Shown here: one piece after another, positions 9,625 to 18,041 of the stretch
Numbering within the stretch: the first letter of the stretch is position 1
Layout: each line of letters opens with the position of its first letter
Program-made: the position numbers and the translations under genes
Origin: an uncultured Solobacterium sp.
GTDB taxonomy: Bacteria; Bacillota_I; Bacilli_A; Erysipelotrichales; Erysipelotrichaceae
Assembly (NCBI GenBank): GCA_900552125.1
Contig: URYK01000012.1
Coordinates: forward strand, 1 to 64,000
DNA: 64,000 nt
Direction of reading: 5' to 3'
Notes under the pieces: generated by a model
The model's input: the letters and a program-made list of their open reading frames with translations, nothing else
Database searches by the model: none
What the model was told of the DNA's origin: nothing

Positions 9625-10788
9625 ATGTTACTGGAGAAAAATAAAAAGATTAATCGTTTAACTTTAAAACATGTATTATTTATTATTACATATACGATTG
9701 CGATTATTTGGGTTATGTTGCATCTAAATCAGGTATTAGACTTGGTTTCTATGATTATAAACATGCTGAAGCCATTTATTTATGGATTGGTTATGGCATT
9801 TGTATTTAATATTCCTATGAAATTCTTTTCACGTAAATTGCCGGATTCACTTGGGAAGTGGAAGAAAGCAGTCGCATCTATTTGTTCGCTATTATTAATC
9901 ATTGGAATTATCACATTTGTTGTGGCAATCGTATTGCCTCAGATCATAGATAATATTGCGACATTAGCTAATTCATTACCTGGATATTTTGCAGATTTAC
10001 AGACATTAATTAATCGTATGATAGAAAATAAGGAGATTCCAGCAGAACTGCTGCAGCAGATTGATGCTTATTCAGCTCAGTTGCAGGAAACCGTATTGAA
10101 TGTCTTGAAAAATGGGCTGCCTCATCTTATTACTATGGCAAGCGGATTTGCGAATAGTATTGCGAATGTGTTTATGGCACTTGTTATTGCGGTTTATTTT
10201 ACAGTTTCAAAAGATAAATTATTGAGACAATGTCATCGTTTTCTCTATGCTTTTACATCTCCTAGAGTACATCAAACTTTAGTTAAAGTAGCACATCTTA
10301 CAAACGCAACATTTTCAGCTTTCATTACTGGACAATTGTTAGAAGCTGTAATCATTGGTGTGTTATGTTACATAGGCTGTCTAATCTTTAATTTCCCATA
10401 TGCGCCAATTCTAGGTGTTATCATTGGCTGTACGAATATCATACCAATATTCGGAGCTATTTTTGGAACAGTTATATGTGCATTGTTGGTGGCTTTTGTC
10501 AATCCTTTACAGGGAGTATTCTTTGTGATATTTGGAATCTGTCTTCAGCAGTTTGAATCTAATTTAATATATCCTCGTGTTGTGGGTAACAGTGTTGGTT
10601 TATCTGGTCTATGGGTATTGTTTGCGATCACTGTTGGAGGAGGCTTATTTGGCTTTGTGGGAATGTTACTGGGACTTCCGGCATTCTCAGTCTTATATTC
10701 TTTACTTCGTGAGGAAATGAATCGAAGAGTTGAAATAAAGAATAAGAAAAAAGAAGAAAGTATAATTTCTGATTTGGAGGAAGTATGA
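9625..10788 (+). CDS. AI-2E family (TqsA/YhhT-like) transporter
   Basis: Product of 387 residues, start ATG 9625 behind AGGAGG, 16 bases after uvrB. About eight hydrophobic helices are arranged as in the AI-2E (PF01594) family: two N-terminal helices, a soluble amphipathic part (about 105-160), then a dense helical C-terminal half with ILGVIIGCTNIIPIFGAIFG and the family phrase LQQFESNLIYPRVVGNSVGL. A charged KKKEESI tail ends the protein. Substrate cannot be read from sequence; family members export signals, ions or osmolytes. It overlaps yaaA by 4 bases. Confidence 0.9.
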   Translation: MLLEKNKKINRLTLKHVLFIITYTIAIIWVMLHLNQVLDLVSMIINMLKPFIYGLVMAFVFNIPMKFFSRKLPDSLGKWKKAVASICSLLLIIGIITFVVAIVLPQIIDNIATLANSLPGYFADLQTLINRMIENKEIPAELLQQIDAYSAQLQETVLNVLKNGLPHLITMASGFANSIANVFMALVIAVYFTVSKDKLLRQCHRFLYAFTSPRVHQTLVKVAHLTNATFSAFITGQLLEAVIIGVLCYIGCLIFNFPYAPILGVIIGCTNIIPIFGAIFGTVICALLVAFVNPLQGVFFVIFGICLQQFESNLIYPRVVGNSVGLSGLWVLFAITVGGGLFGFVGMLLGLPAFSVLYSLLREEMNRRVEIKNKKKEESIISDLEEV

Positions 10789-11534
10789 AAATCATAGTAT
10801 CACCAACAAAACAAATGAAGGTAAGTGAACATAAAGGAGAACAGTTACCTTACTATGCAGATGTCAGTAAAGAGATTCTAGCTGCTTTACAAGCATTATC
10901 AGTAGAAGAATTATGTAAGCTTATGCATATTAAAGAATCTATTGCGTTAGAAAATCAGCAGCGTTATCAGGATATTGATTTTTCAATTCATGCAAGTGCG
11001 GCTATATATACCTATCAGGGATTACAGTTTAAACATATGCAGATTGATGAACTATCATTAGAAGATATGGAGTATGTGAAAGAACATCTTCGTATTCTAT
11101 CTGCTTTTTATGGAATTGTGCGTCCTATGGATAGCATACAGCCATATCGCTTAGAAATGCAAAGTCGTTTGGCGATTCAAGATGCGAAAGATGTTTATGG
11201 ATTTTGGAAGGATCGTTTAGCAAAACGCCTATTAGAAGAAGATGAAGAAAAATGGATTATTAATCTTGCGAGTAAAGAATATGCGAAAGCCGTATTACCT
11301 TACCTAGATAAAGGAAAAGTCACAACAATTACTTTTTATGTAGATAAAGATGGAAAGCTGAAAACAGAGTCTACTCAAGTAAAAATGGCAAGAGGAAGAT
11401 TTGTACAATGGATGGCGAAAAATAAAGTTTCATCAATACAGGAATTAAAGATGTTTCAAGAAGATGGATATCATCTACATCAGGATTTATCAACTGATGA
11501 AGAATTGATTTTTGTGAAAAAGAAAGAGCGATGA
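10785..11534 (+). CDS. yaaA: YaaA family peroxide-stress protein (DUF328)
   Basis: Product of 249 residues, full length. The start overlaps the upstream stop (ATGA), with GGAGG before it. N-terminal KIIVSPTKQM, YQGLQF, ILSAFYGIVRPMDSIQPYRLEM and the C-terminal KMARGRFVQWMAKN phrase are family hallmarks. In E. coli the homologue lowers free iron and DNA damage during peroxide stress; the fold binds DNA. It sits directly behind the DNA-repair gene uvrB and a membrane transporter, which fits a stress role but does not prove it. Confidence 0.92.
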   Translation: MKIIVSPTKQMKVSEHKGEQLPYYADVSKEILAALQALSVEELCKLMHIKESIALENQQRYQDIDFSIHASAAIYTYQGLQFKHMQIDELSLEDMEYVKEHLRILSAFYGIVRPMDSIQPYRLEMQSRLAIQDAKDVYGFWKDRLAKRLLEEDEEKWIINLASKEYAKAVLPYLDKGKVTTITFYVDKDGKLKTESTQVKMARGRFVQWMAKNKVSSIQELKMFQEDGYHLHQDLSTDEELIFVKKKER

Positions 11535-11537
11535 GTT

Positions 11538-12179
11538 ATGAAAATATTAGTTACAGGTTTTGATCCGTTTGGAGAAGATTCTATGAATCCAGCACTTGAG
11601 GCAGTTCAGGCACTTCCTGAACAGATAGCTGGTGCTGATATTATTAAACTGGAAATTCCAACAGCAGCTTATGATTCTTTAGATAAAATCGAAAAGGCTA
11701 TTCAGCAATATGATCCTGAAATGATTTTATCTGTGGGATTAGCAGGAGGAACGAGTGAATTACGTATTGAGCGCATTGGCATTAATGTAAACGATTTTCG
11801 TATTAAGGATAATGCAGGGAATCAATATATTGATGAGCCAATTTTTAAAGATGGAGAGAATGCTTATTTCTCTAATCTGCCGATTAAAACAATGATATCT
11901 GCTATTCGAAATGCCAATATTCCAGCTATAATTTCCAATAGTGCAGGAACTTATGTATGTAATCATGTTCTTTATGGAGTACGTTATTTAATTGAACATA
12001 AATATCCAGGAAAGAAAAGTGGTTTTATCCATGTACCTTATCTGCCATGTCAGACTATCAATAAATCAAATACTCCAAGCATGTCACTTGATGTAATCGT
12101 ACAAGGGCTAGTTTGTGCGATCAAGGCAATGGTTTTACATGATACGGATATGAAACAAGAAGAAGGCTCTATATGGTAA
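11538..12179 (+). CDS. pcp: Pyroglutamyl-peptidase I
   Basis: Product of 213 residues. It starts with the family signature KILVTGFDPFGEDSMNPA. The catalytic triad of the C15 cysteine peptidases is visible: E78 in RIERIGIN, C141 in GTYVCNHVLY and H165 in GFIHVPYLP. The enzyme removes N-terminal pyroglutamate from peptides in the cytoplasm. It is preceded by yaaA (4-base gap) and overlaps the DUF523 gene by 7 bases, so the three are almost certainly cotranscribed. Confidence 0.95.
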   Translation: MKILVTGFDPFGEDSMNPALEAVQALPEQIAGADIIKLEIPTAAYDSLDKIEKAIQQYDPEMILSVGLAGGTSELRIERIGINVNDFRIKDNAGNQYIDEPIFKDGENAYFSNLPIKTMISAIRNANIPAIISNSAGTYVCNHVLYGVRYLIEHKYPGKKSGFIHVPYLPCQTINKSNTPSMSLDVIVQGLVCAIKAMVLHDTDMKQEEGSIW

Positions 12180-12631
12180 AAAGAAGATATGTGGTTAGCA
12201 GCTGCTTATTAGGGCATAATTGTAAGTATAGCGGTGAAAATAATCGTAATGAAAAGTTAATCAACTTTTTAAAAAATCAGGAAGTTTTATGTGTCTGTCC
12301 GGAAGTCTTAGGCGGTTTGCCAATACCAAGAGCATCAAGTGAAATTCGCGGTGATAAAGTCATCAATACGAATGGTGAAGATGTGAGTAAACAGTTTTAT
12401 GCGGGGGCCTTAAAAGCATTACAGAAGACTTTAGAATTTCAGCCTGATCTTGCGATTCTTCAGCCGCGTAGTCCAAGCTGTGGAAAAGGTTTTGTCTATG
12501 ATGGAACCTTTACAAAACGATTAGTTCCAGGCAATGGAGTGTTTGTGAAGATGCTTCTAGAGGCTGGAATTGAGGTAAAAACCTGTGAAGAGTTTAGCAA
12601 AGAACTAGATATGCAGGAACAAAATGCTTAG
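12173..12631 (+). CDS. DUF523 family protein
   Basis: Product of 152 residues. The N-terminus has SSCLLGHNCKYSGENNRN, then LCVCPEVLGGLPIPR, and later LQPRSPSCGKG, the conserved cysteine/glycine motifs of DUF523. Several cysteines (C11, C17, the CVC pair, C103 region) could bind metal or act in thiol chemistry; the biochemical role is not established. It overlaps pcp and ends the uvrB-to-DUF523 run. No terminator hairpin of note follows; a separate promoter drives the next gene. Confidence 0.88.
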   Translation: MVKRRYVVSSCLLGHNCKYSGENNRNEKLINFLKNQEVLCVCPEVLGGLPIPRASSEIRGDKVINTNGEDVSKQFYAGALKALQKTLEFQPDLAILQPRSPSCGKGFVYDGTFTKRLVPGNGVFVKMLLEAGIEVKTCEEFSKELDMQEQNA

Positions 12632-12687
12632 AAAGTAAAGAAAATTAAAAAAAATTGCAAATTTCTTTAAAAAAAGCGAATTTAAGA

Positions 12688-12716
12688 TTGTAAGTGGTAT
12701 CAAAATGGTTTAAAAT
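12688..12716 (+). promoter_or_regulatory. Sigma-A promoter of ptsH
   Basis: TTGTAA (12688-12693), 17-base spacer, TAAAAT (12711-12716). It is 38 bases before the HPr start and gives ptsH its own transcription. Confidence 0.75.
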
Positions 12717-12754
12717 AGGTAGTGTAAAAAAGTTTTTATTAGGAGGAATATAAA

Positions 12755-13021
12755 ATGAAACAAATCACTGTATCTGTAATTGACCCAGTTGGATTACACG
12801 CACGTCCAGCAACAGTTGCTGTAAACGCTGCTAGTAAATTCAAATGTGAAGTAAATGTATCTTTCAAAGGACGTGAAGTAAACATGAAATCAATCATGGG
12901 TGTTATGTCTTTAGGAATCCCTACTCAGTCTGAAATTACTATTACATGTAATGGTGATGATGAAGATGCTGCAATCGCTGCTATCGAAGAAGTATTGCGT
13001 GCACAGAAAATTATTGGGTAA
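12755..13021 (+). CDS. ptsH: Phosphocarrier protein HPr
   Basis: Product of 88 residues. The PTS phosphorylation site H15 lies in GLHARPAT, and the regulatory serine S46 in MKSIMGVMSLG is the target of HPr kinase. HprK is encoded at 46.8 kb, so the Bacillota catabolite-control switch is present. Start ATG 12755 has a strong AGGAGG. Unlike many relatives, ptsI is not downstream: a terminator and an unrelated phosphoglucomutase follow, so enzyme I must be elsewhere. Confidence 0.97.
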   Translation: MKQITVSVIDPVGLHARPATVAVNAASKFKCEVNVSFKGREVNMKSIMGVMSLGIPTQSEITITCNGDDEDAAIAAIEEVLRAQKIIG

Positions 13022-13035
13022 AAAATGATACAAAG

Positions 13036-13062
13036 AAAGATGGATTTTTGCCATCTTTTTTT
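13036..13062 (+). terminator. Terminator after ptsH
   Basis: AAAGATGG (13036-13043) pairs perfectly with CCATCTTT (13051-13058), 7-base loop, followed by a T-run. Confidence 0.85.
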
Positions 13063-13118
13063 CTAGTATAAAAATATAAGAAAAGGCTTTCATTTTTACG
13101 TAAAAAATAATGGAAATA

Positions 13119-13127
13119 TGGTATAAT
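13119..13127 (+). promoter_or_regulatory. Extended -10 promoter of the phosphoglucomutase gene
   Basis: TGGTATAAT at 13119-13127 is an extended -10 with a perfect hexamer; no clear -35 at 17 bases. Since it covers the ATG at 13126, translation must start later, at 13162. Confidence 0.65.
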
Positions 13128-13161
13128 GAATTCAGAAATAATTAGAAAGGAAGATAGATTT

Positions 13162-14856
13162 ATGGTTAATGAACTTTACGAAAAATGGCTCCATCACCCT
13201 AATCTGGATCCATCTTATAAAAGTGTTTTAGAAAAGATGAGTGATGAAGAAAAGAATGATGCATTCTATACAACGATTGAGTTTGGTACAGCAGGAATGA
13301 GGGGATTGTTAGGCCCAGGAACCAATCGTATCAATCTACATACAATTCGAAAAGCTAATGTAGGATTTGCACAGTATATTTGTGCTCATGGAGAAGATGC
13401 AATGAATCGAGGCGTTGCGATTGGATATGATAACCGTCATATGTCTAAAGAATTCGCAATGGATTCTGCGAAAGTATTGGCAACTTTCAACATCAAATCT
13501 TATGTATTTGAAAGCTTACGTCCAACTCCGGAATTAAGCTTTGCGGTTCGTCATTTCAACTGCTTTGGTGGTATTATGGTCACTGCATCTCATAACCCAA
13601 AAGAATACAATGGTTATAAACTATATGATGAAAAAGGCTGTCAGTTAGTACCGGCATTAGCACAACAGGTAATTGATCGTGTAAATGCAGTAGAAGATGA
13701 ACTAGCTATCAAGGCAGAGCCAACAAAAGAACAGGAAGCATTAATTACTATTATTGGAAAAGATGTGGATGAAGAATACTATAAAAATGTATTAAGCATT
13801 CAGTTAAATCCAGATATTAATAAAGATGATGTGAAGATTATCTTTACTCCAGAACATGGAACTGCCAATATTCCAGTAAAAGAAGTATATACACGTGCAG
13901 GATATCATTTTGTTGCGGTAGAGGAACAATGTACACCTGATCCTGATTTCTCAAATACACCTACACCAAATCCAGAAGAAGCAGGAAGTTATGAACTAGC
14001 AATAGAATATGCAAAACGTGAAGATGCAGATATCATTCTAGTTTGTGACCCAGATGCTGACCGTATGGGTGTTGGAGTAAAACATGAAGGGGAATATAAA
14101 TTATTAACTGGAAACCAGAGTGGAGCTGTTTTAATTGAATATATTTTCTCACAGCTAAAAGCACAAGGTAAAATGCCAGAGCACCCAGTTATGTTTAATA
14201 CGGTAGTAACTAGTGATTTAGGCGAAAAGATTGCGACAAAATATGGCGTAGAAACTGAAAAAACATTAACTGGATTCAAATTTATCGGTGAAAAAGTTGC
14301 GAAGTATGAAATCACAAATGAAAAACAGTATGTATTCGGCTATGAAGAAAGCTATGGTTCTTTGATCAAACCATTTGTTCGTGATAAAGATGCTCCTCAG
14401 GCTTGTCTAATGCTTGCGGAAGCTGCCTGCTACTACAAGGCACAGGGCAAAACATTAGTAGATGTACTATATGATTTGTATGCTGAATTAGGATACTATG
14501 AAGAAAGCCAGACTTCTTTAAAATTAGAAGGACAGGCTGGAGCTCAGCGTATCCAGGAAATCTTAGCTACATTACGTAAAGCAACAGTAGAAACCATCAA
14601 CAATGTTCCTGTAATCCGTTTTGAGGATTATAAAGAATGTAAGATTGTGGAAAATGGTAAAGTAGAAGAATTAACAGGATTTACTAAATCAGATGTATTG
14701 AAATATTATCTGGAAGACGGAAGTTGGATCGCAATTCGTCCAAGTGGAACTGAACCAAAATGTAAATTCTACTATTGTGTAAAAGGAACATCTTTAGAAG
14801 ATGCTCATGAAAAAACATTAGCTTATCAAAAAGCAATGGCTGAAATGATTCAATAA
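13162..14856 (+). CDS. pgcA: Phospho-sugar mutase (alpha-phosphoglucomutase, PgcA-like)
   Basis: Product of 564 residues from ATG 13162, which has AAAGGAAG at the right distance; the ATG at 13126 lies inside the -10 element. The four family motifs are present: the phosphoserine loop TASHNP (S143), metal loop DPDADRMG, sugar loop GYEESYG and phosphate loop RPSGTEPKCKFY. It interconverts glucose-6-P and glucose-1-P in the cytoplasm, linking glycolysis with glycogen and envelope polysaccharide precursors. The glycogen genes glgB (next on + strand), glgP and pulA are in the same window. Confidence 0.94.
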   Translation: MVNELYEKWLHHPNLDPSYKSVLEKMSDEEKNDAFYTTIEFGTAGMRGLLGPGTNRINLHTIRKANVGFAQYICAHGEDAMNRGVAIGYDNRHMSKEFAMDSAKVLATFNIKSYVFESLRPTPELSFAVRHFNCFGGIMVTASHNPKEYNGYKLYDEKGCQLVPALAQQVIDRVNAVEDELAIKAEPTKEQEALITIIGKDVDEEYYKNVLSIQLNPDINKDDVKIIFTPEHGTANIPVKEVYTRAGYHFVAVEEQCTPDPDFSNTPTPNPEEAGSYELAIEYAKREDADIILVCDPDADRMGVGVKHEGEYKLLTGNQSGAVLIEYIFSQLKAQGKMPEHPVMFNTVVTSDLGEKIATKYGVETEKTLTGFKFIGEKVAKYEITNEKQYVFGYEESYGSLIKPFVRDKDAPQACLMLAEAACYYKAQGKTLVDVLYDLYAELGYYEESQTSLKLEGQAGAQRIQEILATLRKATVETINNVPVIRFEDYKECKIVENGKVEELTGFTKSDVLKYYLEDGSWIAIRPSGTEPKCKFYYCVKGTSLEDAHEKTLAYQKAMAEMIQ

Positions 14857-14863
14857 ATAAAAG

Positions 14864-14904
14864 AAAGACTTATTTTAGGATCTGATTCCTAGAATAAGTC
14901 TTTT
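14864..14904 (+). terminator. Strong terminator between pgcA and the opposing small gene
   Basis: A 17-base stem, 14864-14880 with 14887-14903, has one G-T pair and a 6-base loop. T-rich tail on the + strand; on the - strand the tail is T-rich too, so it could also end the small peptide transcript read from the right. Confidence 0.85.
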
Positions 14905-14910
14905 GTCGTA

Positions 14911-14988
14911 TTATCGATACGCTCTTAATAACCGATTACGCAGTTGAAGAAGTGCTGCGATAATTATAAAATAGAAAAATACTGCCAT
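14911..14988 (-). CDS. 25-residue hydrophobic peptide, possible type I toxin-like or small membrane peptide
   Basis: Small frame of 25 codons plus TAA. The peptide begins MAVFFYFIIIAALLQ and continues with an arginine-rich end containing RNRLLRAYR: one membrane helix plus a basic tail. The evidence for expression is unusually good for so short a frame: AAAGGAGGG stands 6 bases before ATG, and a TTGACA-17-TATAGT promoter lies about 45-70 bases upstream. A strong hairpin lies just past the stop. Size and composition resemble type I toxins and regulatory membrane peptides, but I recognise no family. It sits alone between pgcA and glgB, opposite to both. Confidence 0.65.
   Translation of the reverse strand: MAVFFYFIIIAALLQLRNRLLRAYR
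14944..14972 (+). promoter_or_regulatory. Possible antisense promoter inside the small peptide gene
   Basis: TTGAAG (14944-14949), 17-base spacer, TAAAAT (14967-14972) on the + strand. An RNA starting near 14979 would cover the start codon and ribosome site of the peptide. In AT-rich DNA such a match may be chance. Confidence 0.25.
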
Positions 14989-15032
14989 GGTTATCCCTCC
15001 TTTTGTTATATTAAGCTAACTTTTATATTTAT

Positions 15033-15061
15033 ACTATAAGAAATATATCAGTAGATGTCAA
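15033..15061 (-). promoter_or_regulatory. Near-consensus sigma-A promoter for the 25-residue peptide
   Basis: Read on the - strand: TTGACA (15061-15056), 17-base spacer, TATAGT (15038-15033). Predicted start of the RNA is near 15026, giving a leader of about 38 bases. Confidence 0.72.
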
Positions 15062-15182
15062 GTAGTTTGATATGCAAAGAAATGTAACCTATTACAAATA
15101 ATTTAGAAATATATTAAAAACTATATGCTTTATGTTAGAAATAGAGTAAAATATAGGTAGTTATTTGTAGGGAGGCTTACAT

Positions 15183-17033
15183 ATGAAAAATAAAATAATT
15201 GATCAATATTATCAAGGATATGCCTTAAATGCTTATGAATATTTCGGAGCTCATTTATGTGAAGAGCGTGGAAAAAAAGGAGTTCGTTTTACGGTATATG
15301 CCCCTCATGCCCAAAGTATTCAAGTTATAGGTTCCTTTAATGATTGGAGCTGTAAAGGTCATATGATGCGTCGTAAAGATGATAAAGGTGTCTGGTCTTT
15401 ATTTATTGCGGGCGTTCAAGAAGGGGATATGTACAAATATCGTATAACACAGGCAACAGGAAGAGTAGTGGATAAAATGGATCCATATGCTTTTTATTCT
15501 GAGCTAAGACCAAATACCGCAAGTATTGTTGCAGATTTGAGTTATTCTAAATGGAGCGATCAGAAATGGATGAGCAAACGTACGAAAAATTTTGATGAAC
15601 CAGTAAATATCTATGAAGTACATATTGGTTCATGGAAGAAAAAAGAAGGACAGGAATGGGTAAATTATAAAGAAATCGCAAAAGAATTAATTGCCTATGT
15701 GAAAGAAAATCATTTTACTCATATTGAATTAATGCCTTTAAATGAATATCCATTTGATGGTTCATGGGGTTATCAGTGCAGTGGCTATTTCAGTGCGACA
15801 AGCCGCTATGGAAGTGTACATGACTTGATGTATTTTATAAATGCATGTCACCGTGCTAATATTGGGGTTATCATGGATTTTGTGCCTGTACACTTTGTAC
15901 GTGATGATTTCTCATTATCTTATTTTGATGGAACACCGCTTTATGAATATGAAAAAGCATGTGATGCGGATTCTCAATGGGGAACAGCGAACTTTAACCT
16001 ATGGCGTGAAGAAGTGCGTAGCTTCTTAATGTCTGCGGCAGCTTTCTGGATTGATAAATATCATGTAGATGGTTTACGAATGGATGCCATCAGTAATATC
16101 ATTCATTGGCATGGGAATAAAGATCTTGGGGAAAATGAAGGGGCATTATATTTCATTAAAAGAATGAATTATCATCTTTCTCAGAAATACCCTGGTGTCA
16201 TGTTGATTGCGGAAGATTCTAGTGACTTTGCGAATGTCACAAAACCTACAACAGATGGTGGATTAGGATTTGATTATAAATGGGATTTAGGATGGATGAA
16301 TGATACTTTGAAGTATCTGGAAAAAGATCCTGTTTATCGTAAATGGCATCATAATAATATTACATTCTCTATGGCATACTTTTATTCAGAAAGATTTATG
16401 GTGGAATTCTCTCATGATGAAGTAGTCCATGGAAAGAAAACGATTGTGGACAAAATTTGGGGAACATATGAACAGAAATTCTCACAATTACGAACATTAT
16501 ATTTATATATGTTTACACATCCTGGCAAGAAGTTAAACTTTATGGGAAATGAATTAGCACATTTCAGAGAATGGGATGAAACAAAACAATGTGATTGGGA
16601 TTTATTAAAATATCCTATGCATGATGCATTTCATAAATATTTCGTAAAATTAGGAGAATTATATGGTAAAATTCCTGCTTTACATGAAAGGGAATATGAT
16701 TGGAATACATTCCAATGGATTGATGCGGATAATGCGAATGAGAATTTATTTAGCTACATTAGAAAATTAGATAATACCTATTATGTAGTTATTCTGAATT
16801 TCTCACCAAATACTTATGCAAAACATCCATTTGGTGTATTGGAAAATGGAACGTATCATGAAATATTAAATACGGAACAAGATGTCTGGGGTGGAACGAT
16901 TACAAGCTTAACGAAAGTAAAAGCTAAGAAAGATGAATGTAATCATATGCCATATCGCATTGAAGTAGATGTCCCAGCATTTGGCGGTATAATGCTAGAA
17001 TTGAAGAAACGTAAGAAAACAGCGAAAAAATAA
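15183..17033 (+). CDS. glgB: 1,4-alpha-glucan (glycogen) branching enzyme
   Basis: Product of 616 residues, start ATG 15183 with GGGAGG upstream. An N-terminal CBM48 module (about 20-120, VIGSFNDWS) precedes the GH13 catalytic barrel. Catalytic residues: nucleophile D301 in DGLRMDAIS, acid/base E344 in LIAEDSS, and D412 in SHDEVVHG, the phrase typical of branching enzymes. It makes alpha-1,6 branches in glycogen. No glgC or glgA is adjacent, so the synthase lies elsewhere. A TAAAAT at 15147-15152 may be the -10. A terminator follows. Confidence 0.95.
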   Translation: MKNKIIDQYYQGYALNAYEYFGAHLCEERGKKGVRFTVYAPHAQSIQVIGSFNDWSCKGHMMRRKDDKGVWSLFIAGVQEGDMYKYRITQATGRVVDKMDPYAFYSELRPNTASIVADLSYSKWSDQKWMSKRTKNFDEPVNIYEVHIGSWKKKEGQEWVNYKEIAKELIAYVKENHFTHIELMPLNEYPFDGSWGYQCSGYFSATSRYGSVHDLMYFINACHRANIGVIMDFVPVHFVRDDFSLSYFDGTPLYEYEKACDADSQWGTANFNLWREEVRSFLMSAAAFWIDKYHVDGLRMDAISNIIHWHGNKDLGENEGALYFIKRMNYHLSQKYPGVMLIAEDSSDFANVTKPTTDGGLGFDYKWDLGWMNDTLKYLEKDPVYRKWHHNNITFSMAYFYSERFMVEFSHDEVVHGKKTIVDKIWGTYEQKFSQLRTLYLYMFTHPGKKLNFMGNELAHFREWDETKQCDWDLLKYPMHDAFHKYFVKLGELYGKIPALHEREYDWNTFQWIDADNANENLFSYIRKLDNTYYVVILNFSPNTYAKHPFGVLENGTYHEILNTEQDVWGGTITSLTKVKAKKDECNHMPYRIEVDVPAFGGIMLELKKRKKTAKK

Positions 17034-17045
17034 AGTATAGTTATC

Positions 17046-17077
17046 AAAGGCTTTCATTATTAAGAATGGAAGCTTTT
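17046..17077 (+). terminator. Terminator after glgB
   Basis: Bases 17046-17058 pair with 17065-17077 (13 pairs, two of them G-T, 6-base loop) ending in TTTT. Confidence 0.7.
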
Positions 17078-17108
17078 AATTTAGCCAAAATAATAGCGGT
17101 GAGCTATA

Positions 17109-17900
17109 ATGAGAAAAAAAATAAATAAGAGGAAGCTGATGAAAATAGGTGTAGCTTCATGTTTACTTATTTTTACATTGACTATGCTGTTTATATTTAC
17201 AGAAGATGACTATAAAGCAGAAACAATATATATTAATGAAGAGTTATTAATTTTAAATATAGAGGAAAGCAATGATGTTAAAAAAGAAGCGAATATTTCA
17301 TTTTTAGTAGATTTAGAAAAAGTAAAGAATATAAAAAACTTAATGATTGTGGCACATCCTGATGATGAGACTTTTTGGGCAGGTGATTTTATATCAAAAG
17401 AAAAAAGTCTTGTATTATGTTTAACTAATGGAGGAAATGCTGTACGAAAGAAAGAGTTTTTAGATATTATGAGGGAAACAAACAATTATGGAATTATATT
17501 AGAATATCCAGATAATCCTAATCAGATAAAAGACAATTGGAGTGAGGTAAAAGATTCAATTTATAATGATTTACATTATTTAGTGAATCTTAAGTCTTGG
17601 GACAAGGTTATTACACATAATCCAGAGGGAGAGTATGGTCATCTTCAGCATAAATTCACTAGTATGATAGTAACAAACATATGTGTAGAAGCTAAGAAAT
17701 TAGATAATTTATACTATTTTGAAAAATATATGACTAGAGAAAAAGTGAAAGAGGAAATAGTATTATTAACAGAAAAAGAGATAGCAGAAAAGAGTAGACT
17801 TATGCAGATGTATTCTTCACAAGATTATTCTTATCAGGCATTTAAACATATGATAGGATATGAGAAATTAATTGCATATAATGATTGGTATTTTGACTAA
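17109..17900 (+). CDS. Membrane-anchored PIG-L family deacetylase, copy 1
   Basis: Product of 263 residues. A basic N-terminus and one hydrophobic helix (about 12-32) anchor it with the catalytic domain probably outside. The PIG-L zinc motif AHPDDE (about 81-86), LCLTNGG and the distal HNPEGEYGHLQHK are intact. PIG-L/LmbE enzymes deacetylate N-acetylglucosamine-containing lipids or glycans. Its ribosome site (GGTGAG) is only moderate. It lies next to gpsA and a teichoic-acid cluster, so a surface glycan or glycolipid is the likely substrate (inference). A paralogue is at 19225. Confidence 0.85.
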   Translation: MRKKINKRKLMKIGVASCLLIFTLTMLFIFTEDDYKAETIYINEELLILNIEESNDVKKEANISFLVDLEKVKNIKNLMIVAHPDDETFWAGDFISKEKSLVLCLTNGGNAVRKKEFLDIMRETNNYGIILEYPDNPNQIKDNWSEVKDSIYNDLHYLVNLKSWDKVITHNPEGEYGHLQHKFTSMIVTNICVEAKKLDNLYYFEKYMTREKVKEEIVLLTEKEIAEKSRLMQMYSSQDYSYQAFKHMIGYEKLIAYNDWYFD

Positions 17901-17971
17901 CTGTTTATGTATTAAATGTTATTGTATATTGTGTTTGAATTGTGTTTTCTCGTGAGATTACTTTAAAACTA

Positions 17972-18000
17972 TTGTCATAAACTTTAGAAGTGTGTATAAT
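17972..18000 (+). promoter_or_regulatory. Sigma-A promoter of gpsA
   Basis: TTGTCA (17972-17977), 17-base spacer, perfect TATAAT (17995-18000). It separates gpsA from the preceding PIG-L gene. Confidence 0.8.
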
Positions 18001-18041
18001 GAGTACTTAGTAAGAAACACTTGCGAAAGGTAGGTAATTTT

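Noticed and set aside
13126..13161. Longer N-terminus for phosphoglucomutase from ATG 13126
   Set aside because: This ATG is part of the -10 element; ATG 13162 has the ribosome site.
15841..16029. 62-codon frame inside glgB
   Set aside because: Shadow frame of a well-supported gene with no ribosome site.
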